Assembly (NCBI GenBank): GCA_010645155.1
Contig: JAAGOF010000041.1
Coordinates: 726,097-790,096, forward strand
Length of the DNA stretch: 64,000 bases
DNA from: Tigriopus japonicus
Lineage: Eukaryota > Arthropoda > Copepoda > Harpacticoida > Harpacticidae
Direction: 5' to 3'
This document shows positions 32,161 through 45,579 of the stretch, piece after piece. The translations under genes were made by a program, and so were the position numbers. The notes beneath the pieces were generated by a model that saw only the letters and a list, made by a program, of their open reading frames with translations, had not been told where the DNA came from and did not search any database. The stretch's first letter is position 1. Each line of letters starts with the position of its first letter.

Positions 32161-35100
32161 CTACAGCAGATTCTTCCGATCCAGACTCCTTATCCTCATC
32201 CATAAGAAAATAATGGTGATTAAAGCCACAATGAGGATCATCAGGAAGCTGATGGTGACCCCAATAAAAGCTGGGGTGTCAATGCAAACAGCCTCGTTGA
32301 AAAAAGGAGAATCCGTATTAATCACAACCTCATCTTGATCGTCAGAGTCCAAAGGCAAACTGAACTGAACATCATTAGGAGCCAGAACCTAGAATCAAGA
32401 CCAATCAAACGTTAGAGCAAATTTCTTTTATAACTTTGAAACTATTCCATTTTCTTACCCGAATGGTTTTCTCTGTTTCAATATCAGCCATGTCAGTGTC
32501 AGCTTCTCGCCGTGTCCTCAAAATCCGATTGCCATTGGAATCCACGGTGCTTCGTCGATCCCTTGTTTTCAGTTCGTGATCTTTGCCCACTGAAGAGTCC
32601 ACAGTGTTCTTGCCCTTTTCAGTGGCTGAAATGGCATCACTGCTCTTCAAAGGTTGGGCCGTCAGTTTTTCCAAGTCTTCCAATTCAAGACTGCGAGGGC
32701 GTCCTCCAAGGCTCAGAGATTGAGCCCCTCCAATCCGTTTATTGAAGCCCCTAAAAGTTGGGCACGTGTTAATTGATCAATTTCAGCCTTTGAAGTTGAA
32801 CCAACTTACTCATATCCTGGTTCAGACAGAGCGATTCTATCAGGCGTGTCTTCTTCATCACCCTCATCGGCGTCAAATACGTCTCCAGCGGTCAAATCTT
32901 CAACGGATGTACCGTCAGGTTTTACAATGGTGACTTTCCTCTCTGAACCCGAGGGAGTATAAACATTATTACCACCAATGGGTAGTCGAGGGTTGATATT
33001 GGGATTGGAGATGAATGACCCTTGAGGTGATCCATAACTGCAATAAGGAAACAATGAACGTGGTATCTTTTTTCTCCTCTCTCTATGTAACGCGATAGGG
33101 AGGAAATAGCTAGAGGCAGCGGGCAGTTTTCATCCTGAGAACATCTGCCATCATCTAATGAAAACTCCTCCTTGGTCTCGCAATCATTAAAATTTGGAAT
33201 ATCAGTTCAACCAGGAGCTAGCTAACTGGCTCTGAAGATCTGGCTTTGCGTCACTTGGTTCTTCAGATCAGGTGTAGCGACGCGGCGAAGAAAGAATACA
33301 AGAAGCCGAACGGCGTGAGAGGGGAGGAAAAAGTTCCCAAACTTTCAAAACGAGATTAAATGACAGTTCTTCTGAGAGCACCAAAAAACCGTGACGACAG
33401 TACATCCCTAACACTGGCTAGAGGGATCGTGTAATTGACGGGTAGAACCATTTCTGGCCCCCACTTTATGGAGACCCTGTTAAGAATTCATGGCAAACGT
33501 GTGTTTTGAAATCCCCGCTCATTAGAAAACAGAAGGAACGCCATTTTATTTTGCCAGGAATTTCAAACAGTGCTTTTTTTCTCGTGTGTGTTTGGGAGAT
33601 GTTTGTGGACATTATCCCAAAAGACACACCCTCGTAATATTTGCATTTCACTTCATCTGTCAACCCAAATCATATTGACACTTTTATTTGCAAGTTAACC
33701 TTCTCTCTGATTTTGTGGAGGTCGTGATTTGGCAGAAACTAATCACACTAAAGGTTAAATAGCCTGGAGTCTTCTTATCAAGTGCTCAATAGGTCTCAGT
33801 CGGATAGTTCGTGCAAATTTTAACTCGGATTGAACAATCAAAACATGTGATTTTCCCTAAGATTTGTGGTCGTGCATCATCATTACTAAATGACGCAAGG
33901 AATTGCTCCATGACAAGTTGCTTTGATCGTGAGAAGAGTAACTGGCCAGGCTAATCACGAAAGCTCAATAAATAGTCCATTCAACTATTTTCAAGACACT
34001 TTTTCACCCTACATGTGAATCCCTGATAGATGGGAGAAGCAAATATATAAAACATATCTGTCCTCTCAAGCGATAAAGGTTAACCTTGTTACACCGTGAA
34101 ATGGAAGCAGGCAAGCGAGAACTTCATTGAAAGGAGCACACGTTCGTCAACTCAATTTCTGCAGCCTGAAGCTGTGTTGTACAGATTGGCTAATGAGGAG
34201 AGGGCCTACACTAAATACAGGGTAAGGAATGATGTATGAAACATGGTATGATCTTTACTTCTCATATGATTGATTGAATGTAAATGTACTTTTACCCTTC
34301 ATCAATTCCATTGAGTAGATTTGAAATAGAATATGGTTCAGAGCTTGAGGTTTGGATTGAACCGGTACGTACATTGGCAAACTTACTCTAAACCAAATTT
34401 CAAAGTTCAAGTTGCGGGGCTTATTTCAGAGCTAAAATGAGAAGTACTTTTTCCCTCAAATCGTTCTTAAAAATATATTTCCTCAGCTCAATAGATATGT
34501 ATGCCAGGAAAGTTTAAAGGATCTCTAAAACGGTAATGTAGTTTTTCAGCCAAACTGAACTCTAATTTCATTTAAAATCAGATACTGTTGCGTTAACTGT
34601 AATGTGACATTTTTGTCACATTGGGTCTAAGGGGGATAAAACAATTCATTGAAGGTTCAAGCAAACTTTGCGAACTTAGAAAACTTGGTTCATTCTAAAA
34701 AGTAATTAAAACACTTAAAAGTCCAAATTAGTGAAATACCCACACAAGTGTTATTTGATTTATGTTTGGACCTGCTTTTGAGTTTCAACACTCCCAACCC
34801 TATGATCTTTGTGCGGGAGAATGAATCTCAGTGACAGTACGGAATGAAAATGAAGCAATATTTTTACGCATTTTCGTCTTCTCTCGCCATACTCACACAC
34901 ATCCTTTCACACTAAGAGTCGCTTAATTCGCCATGACAAAGGTAGAAACAAATATACACACTCTTTTCAGAGAGAATCCCTCCTTCTAATTCAACGTTTC
35001 AAAGGGCGTGGTGGAATGCCTTTTTTCTCCCCTCTCAATTGTTGAAATCAAATGTCTTGGAAAGTTAAAAAAAAGAAGTCTCTTACTCTCAACTTGCATC

Positions 35101-38100
35101 CATCCCGAATTTGACGACTAATAGTTCAATTCCTAGCAAACATGATTGGCAAATTTGCCATTCGGGATCGGTATCTACTTCATAAAGTACCATGCTTATC
35201 AATTATTTGCCACACTTTGCCTCCAAATCACGCGTCCAATGTAGAGTTGGTTCGTCATCCCAGGTTTTATGTCAAGGATGCCACTCGGGCATGACCAAAG
35301 CAAAGCCACTACCTCTACCACTATTACCACCAACCCTCATTCAGGACGAACATCCAACCAGAAATGTCTTGCTCGCTTCCCGATAAAAATCTCGGTACAT
35401 ACTCGACGAGAGACTCGAGTCCAACTGTGATGTTCTCACTTCAGACTCGCCTTGGTATTAGCAACATGGATGGCATTGTTGGCTAAATGACAATAAAGTC
35501 CGGGTAAATTCCTTCCACAGTCCGTATAAAGTCGGAGGAAAGTCTACTGATGTGTGGGGGCGAGGACTTATAATAAAAGGGGATAGCGAAAGTATTTGCA
35601 GATCCTTATCCGAACAAGGCCCTGGTCTGTCATGTGCCTTCTTGTTTTTTTTCTTCTAATCCGTCGTACATCCTGCATTGACAACGATTCAGTTGTACAA
35701 AAGACCTTCTCCAGAAAATTATGTGGAGTTAGTCCAACCAACCGTAAAACTACGTTCAGACGAGAATCGGAACCAGGTCAGATGATAAATCGAAGTATCT
35801 TTTTTGTTTTCATTTCCTTAAATCACTGACGGCGTCAGCTGACTTTTCCCTTTTAACAACACGTGCCATCTCACGTTTGGCGCGAAATTCAAAGCGGAAG
35901 AGTATCACTTCCTTGATGCTCACATTAAATGTATATGATATGATGTGATTTTCTACCTGTCCACTGCAGCACCCTGAGGCGATCCATAACTGTCTGCATT
36001 GGGATTTCCAAATCCAGAAGAGGAAGCGGGAATCGATGGACCCGAGTAGGATGATGAACTGCCGGAAGAGTAGCCAGATTCTGGCTCACTAGAATATGAA
36101 GCATCTCCACCACAAACGGGATCAGGACAAGATCCTCGACACACTTGAACCACACATTGGAAGTGCACATTCATGGAGTCTGGGAACTTGAAGGCCTGTG
36201 AAATGAGAGAAATCCTTGTTAATATATATCTGTCCCGCATCCCGATTTTGAACAAAGACTCAATCATTTTCTCTTTTAATGAATGTGACACTTGAATGGG
36301 ATCATGGGAGAGATATCAGGTCCATGATCTGGATCATTTTCCATGATAATTGCTTGCCAAGGCAACACCTCATTGGCGATGAACCTGGGGTCTGCGCCAA
36401 AAAAGGTGTAGAAAAATAGTTTCCATCACATTAACTCCAATTCACAGGGGTCTGTCAAACATGCTTCAAAGGGGTCTCAACTTTATTTTGAAGATCTTGA
36501 TCCTTGACGGGAGTTAAAATGGATTGGCGAAGATCTAACAATTTGAAGGTTAATCCGTCTTGTTTTAGCAAGGAGCGACCTTGTAAGTCATGGTGCAAAG
36601 TTTTGTCAGTGAAGTGATGCATGAATAATAATGACACCCTCTTCTTCTACGTGGTTTCTTTTTTTACATACCTGGAAGTAAGCGTAGGATAAAACATTGG
36701 CGGTGGAGTCAAAGTTCTTGACCTTCTTGAACGGAGACATGATCTTGGACCGCACCACACAACCCTTCTCATCGACAAGTTGGATCGGAGACCGTTGACC
36801 ATCATGAGCCACACAGTTGCGGACCTAAGAGTAGTTCCAAGAGTTCCCAGTATGTTCCAAAATATGTACTCAGATCGTATCATACCATCATGTCGAACTT
36901 GTTCTCGTCATCCTTAACTCCGAGGACCATGGTCATAGTTTGACCAATTTTGACAATGCCAGACACTTCGGAAGCATGTGGACCTTTGCCTACTTGGATC
37001 TGCATCCAACATCTGAGGTTATCACCCAAGAAATTGGCAGTCACAGGGTCCAACATGTCTACTTGGTAAGGCTTGAAGGTCACTGCCTTTTCGTAGAAGT
37101 CGTACCTGAGTGAATGATATACAAAAAAAAAGAAGGGAATAGATTTGAGGAAGTGACAGATTGTGTCGAAATCATAGAAATCATCCAGGAAGATAAATGC
37201 CAGTCATTTTATCAACTCCCCAAGCGCAACAACGGCGAATTGGAGGACTCACCAAGTACATCTGAGCTTCCTGGCTTGATCCCAGACCTCTTGAAGCAAT
37301 GGGTCATATTGAATAATAACTGTGTTCTCGATAAAGCTCCCTTGGGGTGTTGGGGCTCCATAACCATCATTGGAAGACGAGGTCATACCACAGGCTCTCA
37401 ATGAAATGTCAAAAGTGGCCTAACAAAACCAAAAAAAAGAATGATTACTGCCACACTTTGGAAACAGGTGTCAGCTGTCGAGTTTCCTACCTGAGTTTGA
37501 CCCAAACCAGATGGCACGTGAACACAATTGACGTTGGAGTAATGACCTTTGGAGAAGATCATACCGTAAAAAGGTCGGTCAAACACAACTCGCACCCTCA
37601 TGAGGTCCTTTTCACACTGGACTTGAAGATCCTGGATTTGGGCCATGTTGGCCGGTTGAGCCACTTGCCAAGGGTCAAATCCTCCACCACCGATTCCATT
37701 TCCACTAGAACTGAACGATGACCCAGGTCCAGATGAGGATCCTCCAAAGGAACTTTGACCGCCAAAGGAACCGGAACCACCAAAACCTGGAGTAAAGAAG
37801 AAACAAAAAAATATGAATCTTGAATCTAGGCCACTCTTTCTCTTCCACAAAACAAGTCCGCCCACATGTTGGAGTAAAAAAAGCTTAATATAGGACAAGC
37901 TATCGCCTCCTATCATAGGGGTTATTGCTCCCGTAGATTGCAACGGACATTTTGTAATCACATTCATCTTGGCTTTCAGCGTTTACAGTGTCAAGGCAGC
38001 TGAAGGCGGTCACAACTACTTTGATTATTTCAGCGTGACCCGTGGATGGCCTTGTGAATAATCAAGTTAATCCTGGCGTGAAAGAATAATTATGCATTTT

Positions 38101-41100
38101 AAAAACCGTTTCTAGACTTGGGAGGAGATTGGGCCAACAATGGCGAATTATTTCCTTTGGCTAAAATATCAATATCTTTGGTGACGCCTACAACACCAAA
38201 TGAAAAGAAAACTTGTCCCACCCACACTCAACTTTCACTCATGAATCACGGAGAGGGCCAAAAAAGAATGCAGTTGTAGGTTTGAGGGTTCCGAAATAGA
38301 TCGTAAATTGAAAGACTCGTGTTGCCCACTCACTGTTCGTTGTGACCATATCGGGAGAAAAGAGCAGCTGAGTAGTTGTATTTCACTATTGGGAAGAATC
38401 AATGGACATCGATGATGTAACCTGTCTTGAGAACTTTTAATAGAAAGTCTTCTCAAACAAAAGCATCGCATTTCCATTCCCATTTCCACCTCATCGGTCA
38501 TTTCCTTCACCACTATCTTGAAACCATCCAAGATTGGTCTGTCACATTGCGTCAGTCAAGTGCATTCCAATCCTGGATACTCCCAATGATAATTGTTCAA
38601 GGACCTCTAGAGATGGACTTTTATCTGTTTGCATCACGAGTTGCTTGGGGACAAAGTGCAGTCAAATCAGAGAGAAGTGCCTATCATCCTCATGAATCAT
38701 GATCTCTGTGTGTTCAACTTTCGCCTGCTTTACATTTGGAATGGTTGGAGGTGCGTCAAATGGTCAAGCTGTCAGATTGGATATATATTCTGCTCGCTCT
38801 TCAAATACCGTTCAAGTGAAACAGCTTGGAAACGACCATCTGAAAGTGTCAATCCGGGAAGTAATCGATCCTTCAAAAATCCACAAGACACCAGAGTCAA
38901 GTTGTGATTAAACAGAGGGGACAATTAGTTTCAATTCAAGCATCTCTCTTTCTCCCGTGTTTTGATCTCTCAGTAACCATGCTCTAATCACAAACTTTGG
39001 ACAGGTTGGCAAATTTCACTTTATGTAAAAAATAAAAGGTTTATATTTTTTGAAGAAGGTAAATTCGAGGCAATGATTAAATAAGAGGTTAATCCTCAGA
39101 AAGATGTAAGCGATCTCTGTATGTAGAAGAATCAAGTAATGAAGAATGAGCTCCAATTTTCATTTTTTGAAAATTATAAATTTCATAACCTTTAGACGTT
39201 GACAATATTTTCGGTCAGAGGCGAAATTATTCCTACATTGGGAGTAATATTCTTATCAAATTATTCCAAACATTTGTACATCATGACAAAAGTAGTGTAA
39301 AGTCTATATAAGTAAGATATCTTTAAAAACTTCTTGGCATGATCTTTTTCTACAGCTTTATCATTTACGAGCACTTTCCAGTTTAGTGATATTTCATCAT
39401 GTTTTATTGTTTCCTAGCAATTTAGTAACCTGAATCTTGGCGTTGCACAAACTAGAGTAATTAAAATGGTTCAAAGCTGCCAATGCATCCTATAGTATCT
39501 TTTTTCCTCCTCTGGCTTTAAAGTCGAGTCCAAGTATTCGAGAGAAGAGTTCTGTACGGGATCTCTCAAGGCAACTTTCTACCTAACGGTTGTTCAAGTT
39601 TCTCATTTCCAAATCAAGATACTCATTCTATTCGCACTCTCTAAAATGGGTATTGATCACCTTGTAAGGGGCTGTGTTTAATATTAATAAAGTATGAACC
39701 TAAGTCCGTGGGAAAAAATGAGACTGTCAACTTGCTCTTAGTTTTCCCTCTTTTGTGAAAAGGATGTGACATATGGGATCCTCTTTTCCCTCTCTATGTA
39801 CAGTTTTACAATGGCTTTGACAATGCCCTGAGATCTATTTCTTTGTCCAGCCAACTTCCTATCTACTTTAGAGACATGCTTGGTGTCTGTGGAGTGCATA
39901 AGGCGACGATTTGAAGGTAAAATCATGTGGGTAGAGGACGTTTAAGAAACCGTCCAACTGAGTTAATCTTGAGACAGACAAAGACGCAGCAATGAGTGAC
40001 TGAGTCCAAACAGAGCGTCCAATTGTTCTGTGCACTTTGATCCCGATATCAACTTGAACTCGGTTGTCAATGCTAAATTTGGCTTGTTGGCTAAAGTAAA
40101 AAAAGGAAGCCTTTCATTTGTTTTTAATTCGTCAAGATTTCGCTTTCTGTTTCAAGTTTTGGAAAAAGATTTGCCACTTTCAAACTCAAAATAAAAGCAT
40201 GAATTTGATGGTGCTTTTCAGGATGCTTGAACTACAAATATTTTGAAAAATGAGCCAAAAACTCACGCCATCAAATTGCATTCAAGATGAATAATTTTTC
40301 CATGATTTAGTCATCTTTAAATAGAGTCCATTTGTTAGAGTTTGATTTGATTGGACAAAATAGATGCTTTTCAAACAGTGTTTCCATTTTTCGCGCTTTT
40401 AGGGGGTTTGGTTGGCGCAAAAGAGGACGCTCTTTGCGCCTTTTCTCATCCGCCATTTTTTTAAATAAATTCCATTCTTTTCGAAAAAAATGTTGCCGCT
40501 TTTTCACCGCTCAATAAAACAACTCAATTAAAAAATACTTAAAACAAATGAAACTATCAACTTAAATGAAAAAGGCTGCATAGTTTTTTCAACACTATTC
40601 CTTTTCAACCTTTTGCGATGATGAATAAATCGAAAAAACTAGTGATGATCCAATGCTGATGTAAAGCAGTTATTTAGAAACTATTTTTGAAGAGATAAAG
40701 ACGAGGATTTGGAAAAACCCAAATATCACTTTACACCCAATTCTTTTTCTTTCACACCCAAACTATCCAACCCTGCCCAAACTCAACTCTTTACACTTGA
40801 GTAGCCTCAAAATATAGCTTTTTGACCCCCAACCATACTATTGTTCACCAAGTACGAAATTTGCTCTATATCTGAGCCTCTCTCATCTGGAACGAAATTG
40901 ATTATGAATGAGAGAGACATGCGGGCGTTAGCTCAAACAGTAATTGGAACTGCTTCGAAAAATCACGTCGTCCAGCAAGATTTCAAGTCGTTCCCGCTTC
41001 GTTCTTTCGTTCATTCGTATCAGTCGGAAATGGGTAGAAAATCTTCTTAGTCTGCGTTGAAGAACGAACGCTTCAAGTATCAGCTGTTGCATATTGCTTT

Positions 41101-43281
41101 GGCTTGAGGTGCTATTGATCAAGTCGGCATCCCTCAATCCTTAAGGAGAAAGTAAAGCTGGCATCTTTCTTTCCACTCCTGTTTCGTGTTTCAAATTTGA
41201 TTCAAGTCCAAGTGTGGATTTATCCAAATTGTCAGATTGGCTAGTCTGATTAGAATGGAAGAGCTCCTACTAATAAAACACTCGCCTTATTCGACACCTT
41301 TGCCGAAGGATTCTCATGTTAATTTGCGATTGCGAGATCAAAAGGAAAAATTTAGGGAGTTGTCACCGTTTTCACTTTTCTTCATTTTCGACTTGATTTG
41401 TATCATTTAGCACTGTTTACTAGCGTGAATGTATGGAGTGTGCTCTACACAGAACTTCTGTTCTTTGTGAATGGCACGTTTGTACAAGGACACACAAGGG
41501 GGAACTTTGGAATGCATTCTGAAACAGATTCGAGCCAATCCAAGGGCTCTTTCTTTAGTTAAACACTTGAAACGGGGAGAAATTTGACAACCCGGTATTC
41601 AATCGACGAAAAGGGTCCCGATAATGAAAGATCTCGCAATCTACTTTTGAGCGGTTGCACATCAAGATCCTGAAATTGATTGATAATGCATCCAATGCCA
41701 AAAGTAGGATCTTTGCACAATCACTTTTGACCGACCTTTGCACAAAGACAAGCAGCTTATTTGTTCCTTGATTCAATCGCAGGGGTAATGCATAAATTAT
41801 AATTGATCGGGCTTAATATGTCCTCACAAAACTCCCATCTTTTACGTATCGTCTTTGACATATTTCACGCCATTTCGAAAAGAAGTAATCGAGTTTAAGT
41901 GAAAAGCCCAGTCAATAGACATTTTCAAGGAAAAGTCATCAATTCAGTGTCAGTGGGAAAAGTAAGTGCTCTGTGGTTGAAAGAGTACAGTCATGAACAA
42001 CACAATCTAGATTGTTGTCGGTTTAAAGCGTATGGATTCTATAATGGTCAATCAGAGTCAGGACAAAATCACCATGTACGTGTCTTAAAATTATGCTTAA
42101 AAAGGAAATATATCTTTGCCCACCGTAATAGTAATTCATTACATAGCTTCCCTGTTTTGCTTGTTTATTATAGAGTCAGTACATCAATGATAATGAGAAT
42201 ATTTATTCCTTCACCAAACCAATTATGGTTTATCAATGATATATTTTGGTAGCTATTTTTGATAACATTTTGAGGGTGACAGTAGCCAGGATTAAACCCC
42301 AGCCTTCCACTTAGCAAACAGATCCTACACCCACGATGCCATTCCTCAACCACTACATAGCTTCCCTTTGAATAATAATTGCTCAAGATGCTAACAGACA
42401 ATATTCTAAAACACAGCTTGGATTGCTAATCTATTAATCTTTGTAAAATTGGCAAACCAAATAAGTACAACAAAATGGACGGCGTTGTTTTTGCCTGTAC
42501 CCTTTATATTACAGACCACTAGTGAACGCCATCTTTCACTTTTCTTTTCCATCTCTTAGATCTTGCTCCCAAAAATGAATGTTTTTGCAATAAAAATGAA
42601 GTGAAAGGCATGAAAAAGTGCCCAAGACAAAAGTGATTGCCAAAGTCAACGATAAAGACATCTTCAAGAAATCTCTCCACGAGACTTTCGTTCAAATGTG
42701 TGTGGGAACAGCGGGATGCTTTGTCCGTAGATGTGAGTTTCAGCTCGTTTCTTCTCGTCGCCCTGTGCATCCATCAATTATTTCTCTCAAGTTGTTTCAG
42801 TGATATTCGAATTAAACCCCGCAGAAAGTGAAAACCATCCAAGACAAATCGCCATCTTTGATCTCTTACCTGGTTTAGAACTGGACGAGGACGATGAAGA
42901 GCCTCCGAAATAACTGGGAAAGTTATTCGACTCTGCCGGTTGATACGACGGCAATTGCGGTCTCTTGGGAGGTTGGGGCAGTTTGCCAATGGGCGGAGCT
43001 CGAGGTGGTCCATAAGAATTTGAAGGCTGGGTAGCCACCACAGGAGCATTATAAGACGGCAAGGCCTGTTGTTGAGGCTTCCGTTTGTACACAGGCCTCA
43101 CGGGCCTCTTCTCGGACTTCTTTTCTGTCGATCCGAACAAGGCCGAAGCCAGTCGATCTAGGAACGGCTCAGGTTTGGCAGCCCTATGTTCCACTTTCAG
43201 CTCTGAAACTGGAGGTGGAGGGTCTGCTAGAACCAGGGCAGAGGTGCCGAGGATCAGGATTAATAGGGACTTTGATCGCAT
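32161..43281 (-). CDS. ZP-domain transmembrane apical matrix protein, dusky/miniature/dusky-like group, 744 aa (9 exons)
   Basis: Exons 42870-43281, 37491-37786, 37253-37419, 36886-37105, 36672-36824, 35957-36195, 32810-33037, 32459-32750 and 32161-32388 join in frame through GT-AG introns to 744 codons plus TAG. The start at 43281 gives a clean signal peptide (MRSKSLLILILGTSALVLA). A Pro/Ser/Gly-rich linker follows, then a ZP domain at about 192-445 (VQCEKDLMRVRV, CTWYDFYEKAVTF, NLRCWMQIQVGKG, ENKFDMMVRNCVAHDG, FQCVVQVCRGSC). After it come a Ser/Gly-rich region, a furin-type site RTRR at 650-653, one membrane helix at about 710-732 and a short cytoplasmic tail. In insects, related proteins polymerise in the apical extracellular matrix and shape cuticle and the cell surface. 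Orthology to one particular paralogue is not resolved. Intron 1 is 5.1 kb. Confidence 0.9.
35569..35577 (+). promoter_or_regulatory. TATA-like element upstream of a possible small gene
   Basis: TTATAATAAAAG lies about 60 bp upstream of the ATG at 35632, on the strand opposite to the ZP gene and inside its intron 6. The spacing fits a TATA box with a short 5' UTR. Confidence 0.35.
35632..35829 (+). CDS. Possible secreted small peptide (65 aa) nested in ZP-gene intron 6
   Basis: ATG at 35632 opens a 65-codon frame beginning with a hydrophobic leader (MCLLVFFLLIRRTSC), followed by a basic, polar segment with a single further Cys (FSRKLCGVSPTNRK). A donor-like CAGGTCAGA at 35774 could end the first exon at 35776. 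A TATA-like box stands upstream. It matches no peptide family I can name, and short size means chance is a real alternative. Confidence 0.3.
   Translation: MCLLVFFLLIRRTSCIDNDSVVQKTFSRKLCGVSPTNRKTTFRRESEPGQMINRSIFFVFISLNH
36276..36391 (-). CDS. Protein-like minus-strand frame in ZP-gene intron 5
   Basis: After an acceptor-like TTTTTTGGCGCAG, 116 bp are open in a frame reading DPRFIANEVLPWQ, MENDPDHGPDISP and PFKCHIH, then TAA. The composition looks coding. Entry needs phase 1, whereas the preceding ZP exon ends in phase 0, so it does not simply fit as an alternative last exon. It could be a relic exon or belong to another transcript. Confidence 0.2.
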
Positions 43282-44274
43282 TTCGGGTGAACTCGATTCA
43301 AACACTGGACATGAAGGAGGACGCGACACTGATTGGGGAACAACACTGCTGTGGAGACCAAGTAGTTTTGAGACAGAAAGTGGTCCTTCTCCTTTGATGA
43401 CCGACTCAACTCTGAACGATCGGATTGGTGATGAAAGGAGGACCACAAGGATCCTTTTTTTTTACTTTCATCGCCCTCGACGACCGACCATCTTCATGGC
43501 TTGTCCTGGCTTGTCCTGGCGCCTTTTTTCTTCTCCTGCTTGAAGTTTCTCGAGTTGCGTAGGTTGCCATACCATAGGTTACACACCTGAAACCACCAAT
43601 ACAGGCGAGAGCGTACGAGTACCGTATGTGGTGGGTATCACACTCATAGACTTGAACAAGGCAATCATAGATGTAAGATTGAGTGTCTGGGAATGGTTGT
43701 TTTTAGTTCTTGAAGAGGAAATAGGGATGTTTCAAAATCATATTTGTCGACAACTCTTGATGTCTTTGGTTTGATGGCAGCTATTTTATGGAAAAAACAG
43801 CTTCCTATCATAATATATAAAAACGGTAAAATAAATTGGTAATTTGACTTAAAAAATGTAAGAAGGTTAAAAAACAGGCATTTAGGAGCAATTTCATACA
43901 ACACGACAATTTGATTATTTAATTTACAACATGAATAAACAATAAACTGTTAAGAATTTTTTTTGCTGTTTTGTGTTTTAGTTTGCAAATTGATGGGGCT
44001 AGTTTTTACCAAATCAAACAAAAATTCTTCATAGATTGAAAACTTGAAAAGTTATACTTCAAAAATTTAAAAAATATTGAAATAAATCAATGACTAAATC
44101 TGAAAAATGACAATTCATTCCAACATTCTGTCAAGGAACATCAATTCAGCTTTTTCATTTTTTCCATTAAAAAACTTCCTATAATCAAAGTTGCAAGTTG
44201 CAAATGAGAACACTGACTGGTGTTGGAATACCTCTCAAAATATGACTACTACATTGCTGTCCCAAAACCCCATC
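43282..44274. other. Gene-free stretch including the 5' flank of the ZP gene
   Basis: Upstream of the ZP start at 43281. The frame remains open 55 codons upstream, but signal-peptide logic favours 43281. No promoter element is clear. The rest is AT-rich without supported features. Confidence 0.4.
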
Positions 44275-44431
44275 TGAGGATTTTAACCCAAGCTTAGTGT
44301 AGACGCCCGTAGATGGCGCGGAAGGTGAGGACAAGTAAAGAAGAAAGACTTGCTAGCTTAGCGCAAAGTACTTACCTCCTCTTTTACGCCATCTATTGGC
44401 GGATTTTTAAAGCTTGGGTTAAAATCCTTCA
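44275..44431. mobile_element. 157-bp palindromic MITE
   Basis: TGAGGATTTTAACCCAAGCTT at the left is the inverse of AAGCTTGGGTTAAAATCCTTCA at the right, and CGCCCGTAGATGGCG / CGCCATCTATTGGCG pair inside. The TSD is unclear. Confidence 0.6.
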
Positions 44432-44673
44432 TGGCACCAACCTCGACCAGGACCTGATATTCTCATCTAGGGCTGTTAGTTCCCATCACTCTGTGATTCA
44501 ACGAGACGCATCAGAATTGGTATGCAGAAGAACAAGAAGAGTAGGAAGAACGCGTCACGTTCGTTTCACTCTCGTTTTTAGGGATGGTTCCTGCGATAGT
44601 TGTTCTTTCGTTCGTAGGCGGACAAAAGAAAGAAAGAACGAAAGATGACGACTTCGAGTGAGCGAACGTTGGC

Positions 44674-44724
44674 GTGGTACTACATACTACATACTACATA
44701 CCTTGTAGTAGTAGTACGTACCAC
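44674..44724. repeat. Short tandem repeat forming a hairpin
   Basis: GTGGTAC followed by (TACATAC)n and then GTAGTAGTAGTACGTACCAC pairs across about 25 bp. It is a microsatellite-derived palindrome. Confidence 0.5.
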
Positions 44725-45579
44725 ATTGGATCCATACAAGATGCAAGCCAATCCGCATGATGATTAGTTTTAATGAATATTTTCCCCAAAGCGATCTGAG
44801 AGATATCTTGGCTATGTTTATTGCTCATCTCCGACCCAATCTTTCTACTAGGTCATATTAAGTCTCAAAACCCACACACCCAACTTTCAAACATTCCTCA
44901 ATCATGATCAAATCAGTGGAAAAAAGGAACGAATTTCAGATTAAACGATACTTTTTTATAACATATGAATCCCGTGGTCGTGAGAAGAACATAGAAAATT
45001 TCGCTCTTGAATATTCACAACCTTTAAATGAATGAATGAATGAACTGGAGAAATCAACCTTGACACCTTCAGGAACAAGAAAACGGACATCCATGAGGCA
45101 ATTGGTTGGCAACGTTGATAGGTGAGTCATTCATAAATCCGGCTTCTCTTGCATTTCTGGATGGGAAAAAACAGAATAAAGTTGGAGCAAAGCGGTATCC
45201 GGATATGGGCTTGATTCGTTAACCAGGAAGGTCAGAGATTTTAAATCACTTTTATAGTTCTGTATTGAGAGAAGGAAAAAGAGGCGTGATTTACTTTTGG
45301 ACAAATTTTGTGATGTTTTAATGTAAGGGCTTCACAATCTTGGACATTCAAAACTCCCGAGGACTGACAATACGTACAGTCAGACACATAAAAATACATT
45401 GAGGGAAACCTTACTGGGAACTGCAAATGAAATTTAAACAATAATGTTCCTTTAAAATACTAGGCAAAATTACTGAATTTTCTCTCATCTTTCGTCTCCC
45501 CTTTTTTGAAATGATTAATGCACAAAAATAATAAGATAAAATACAAAACAATAAAAAGAAAACATAAATGATACATTAG

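Noticed and set aside
45300..45425. Minus-strand Cys-containing exon after TTTGCAG
   Set aside because: The cysteine-rich frame is short, has a weak donor and does not join in frame with the first exon at 58648.
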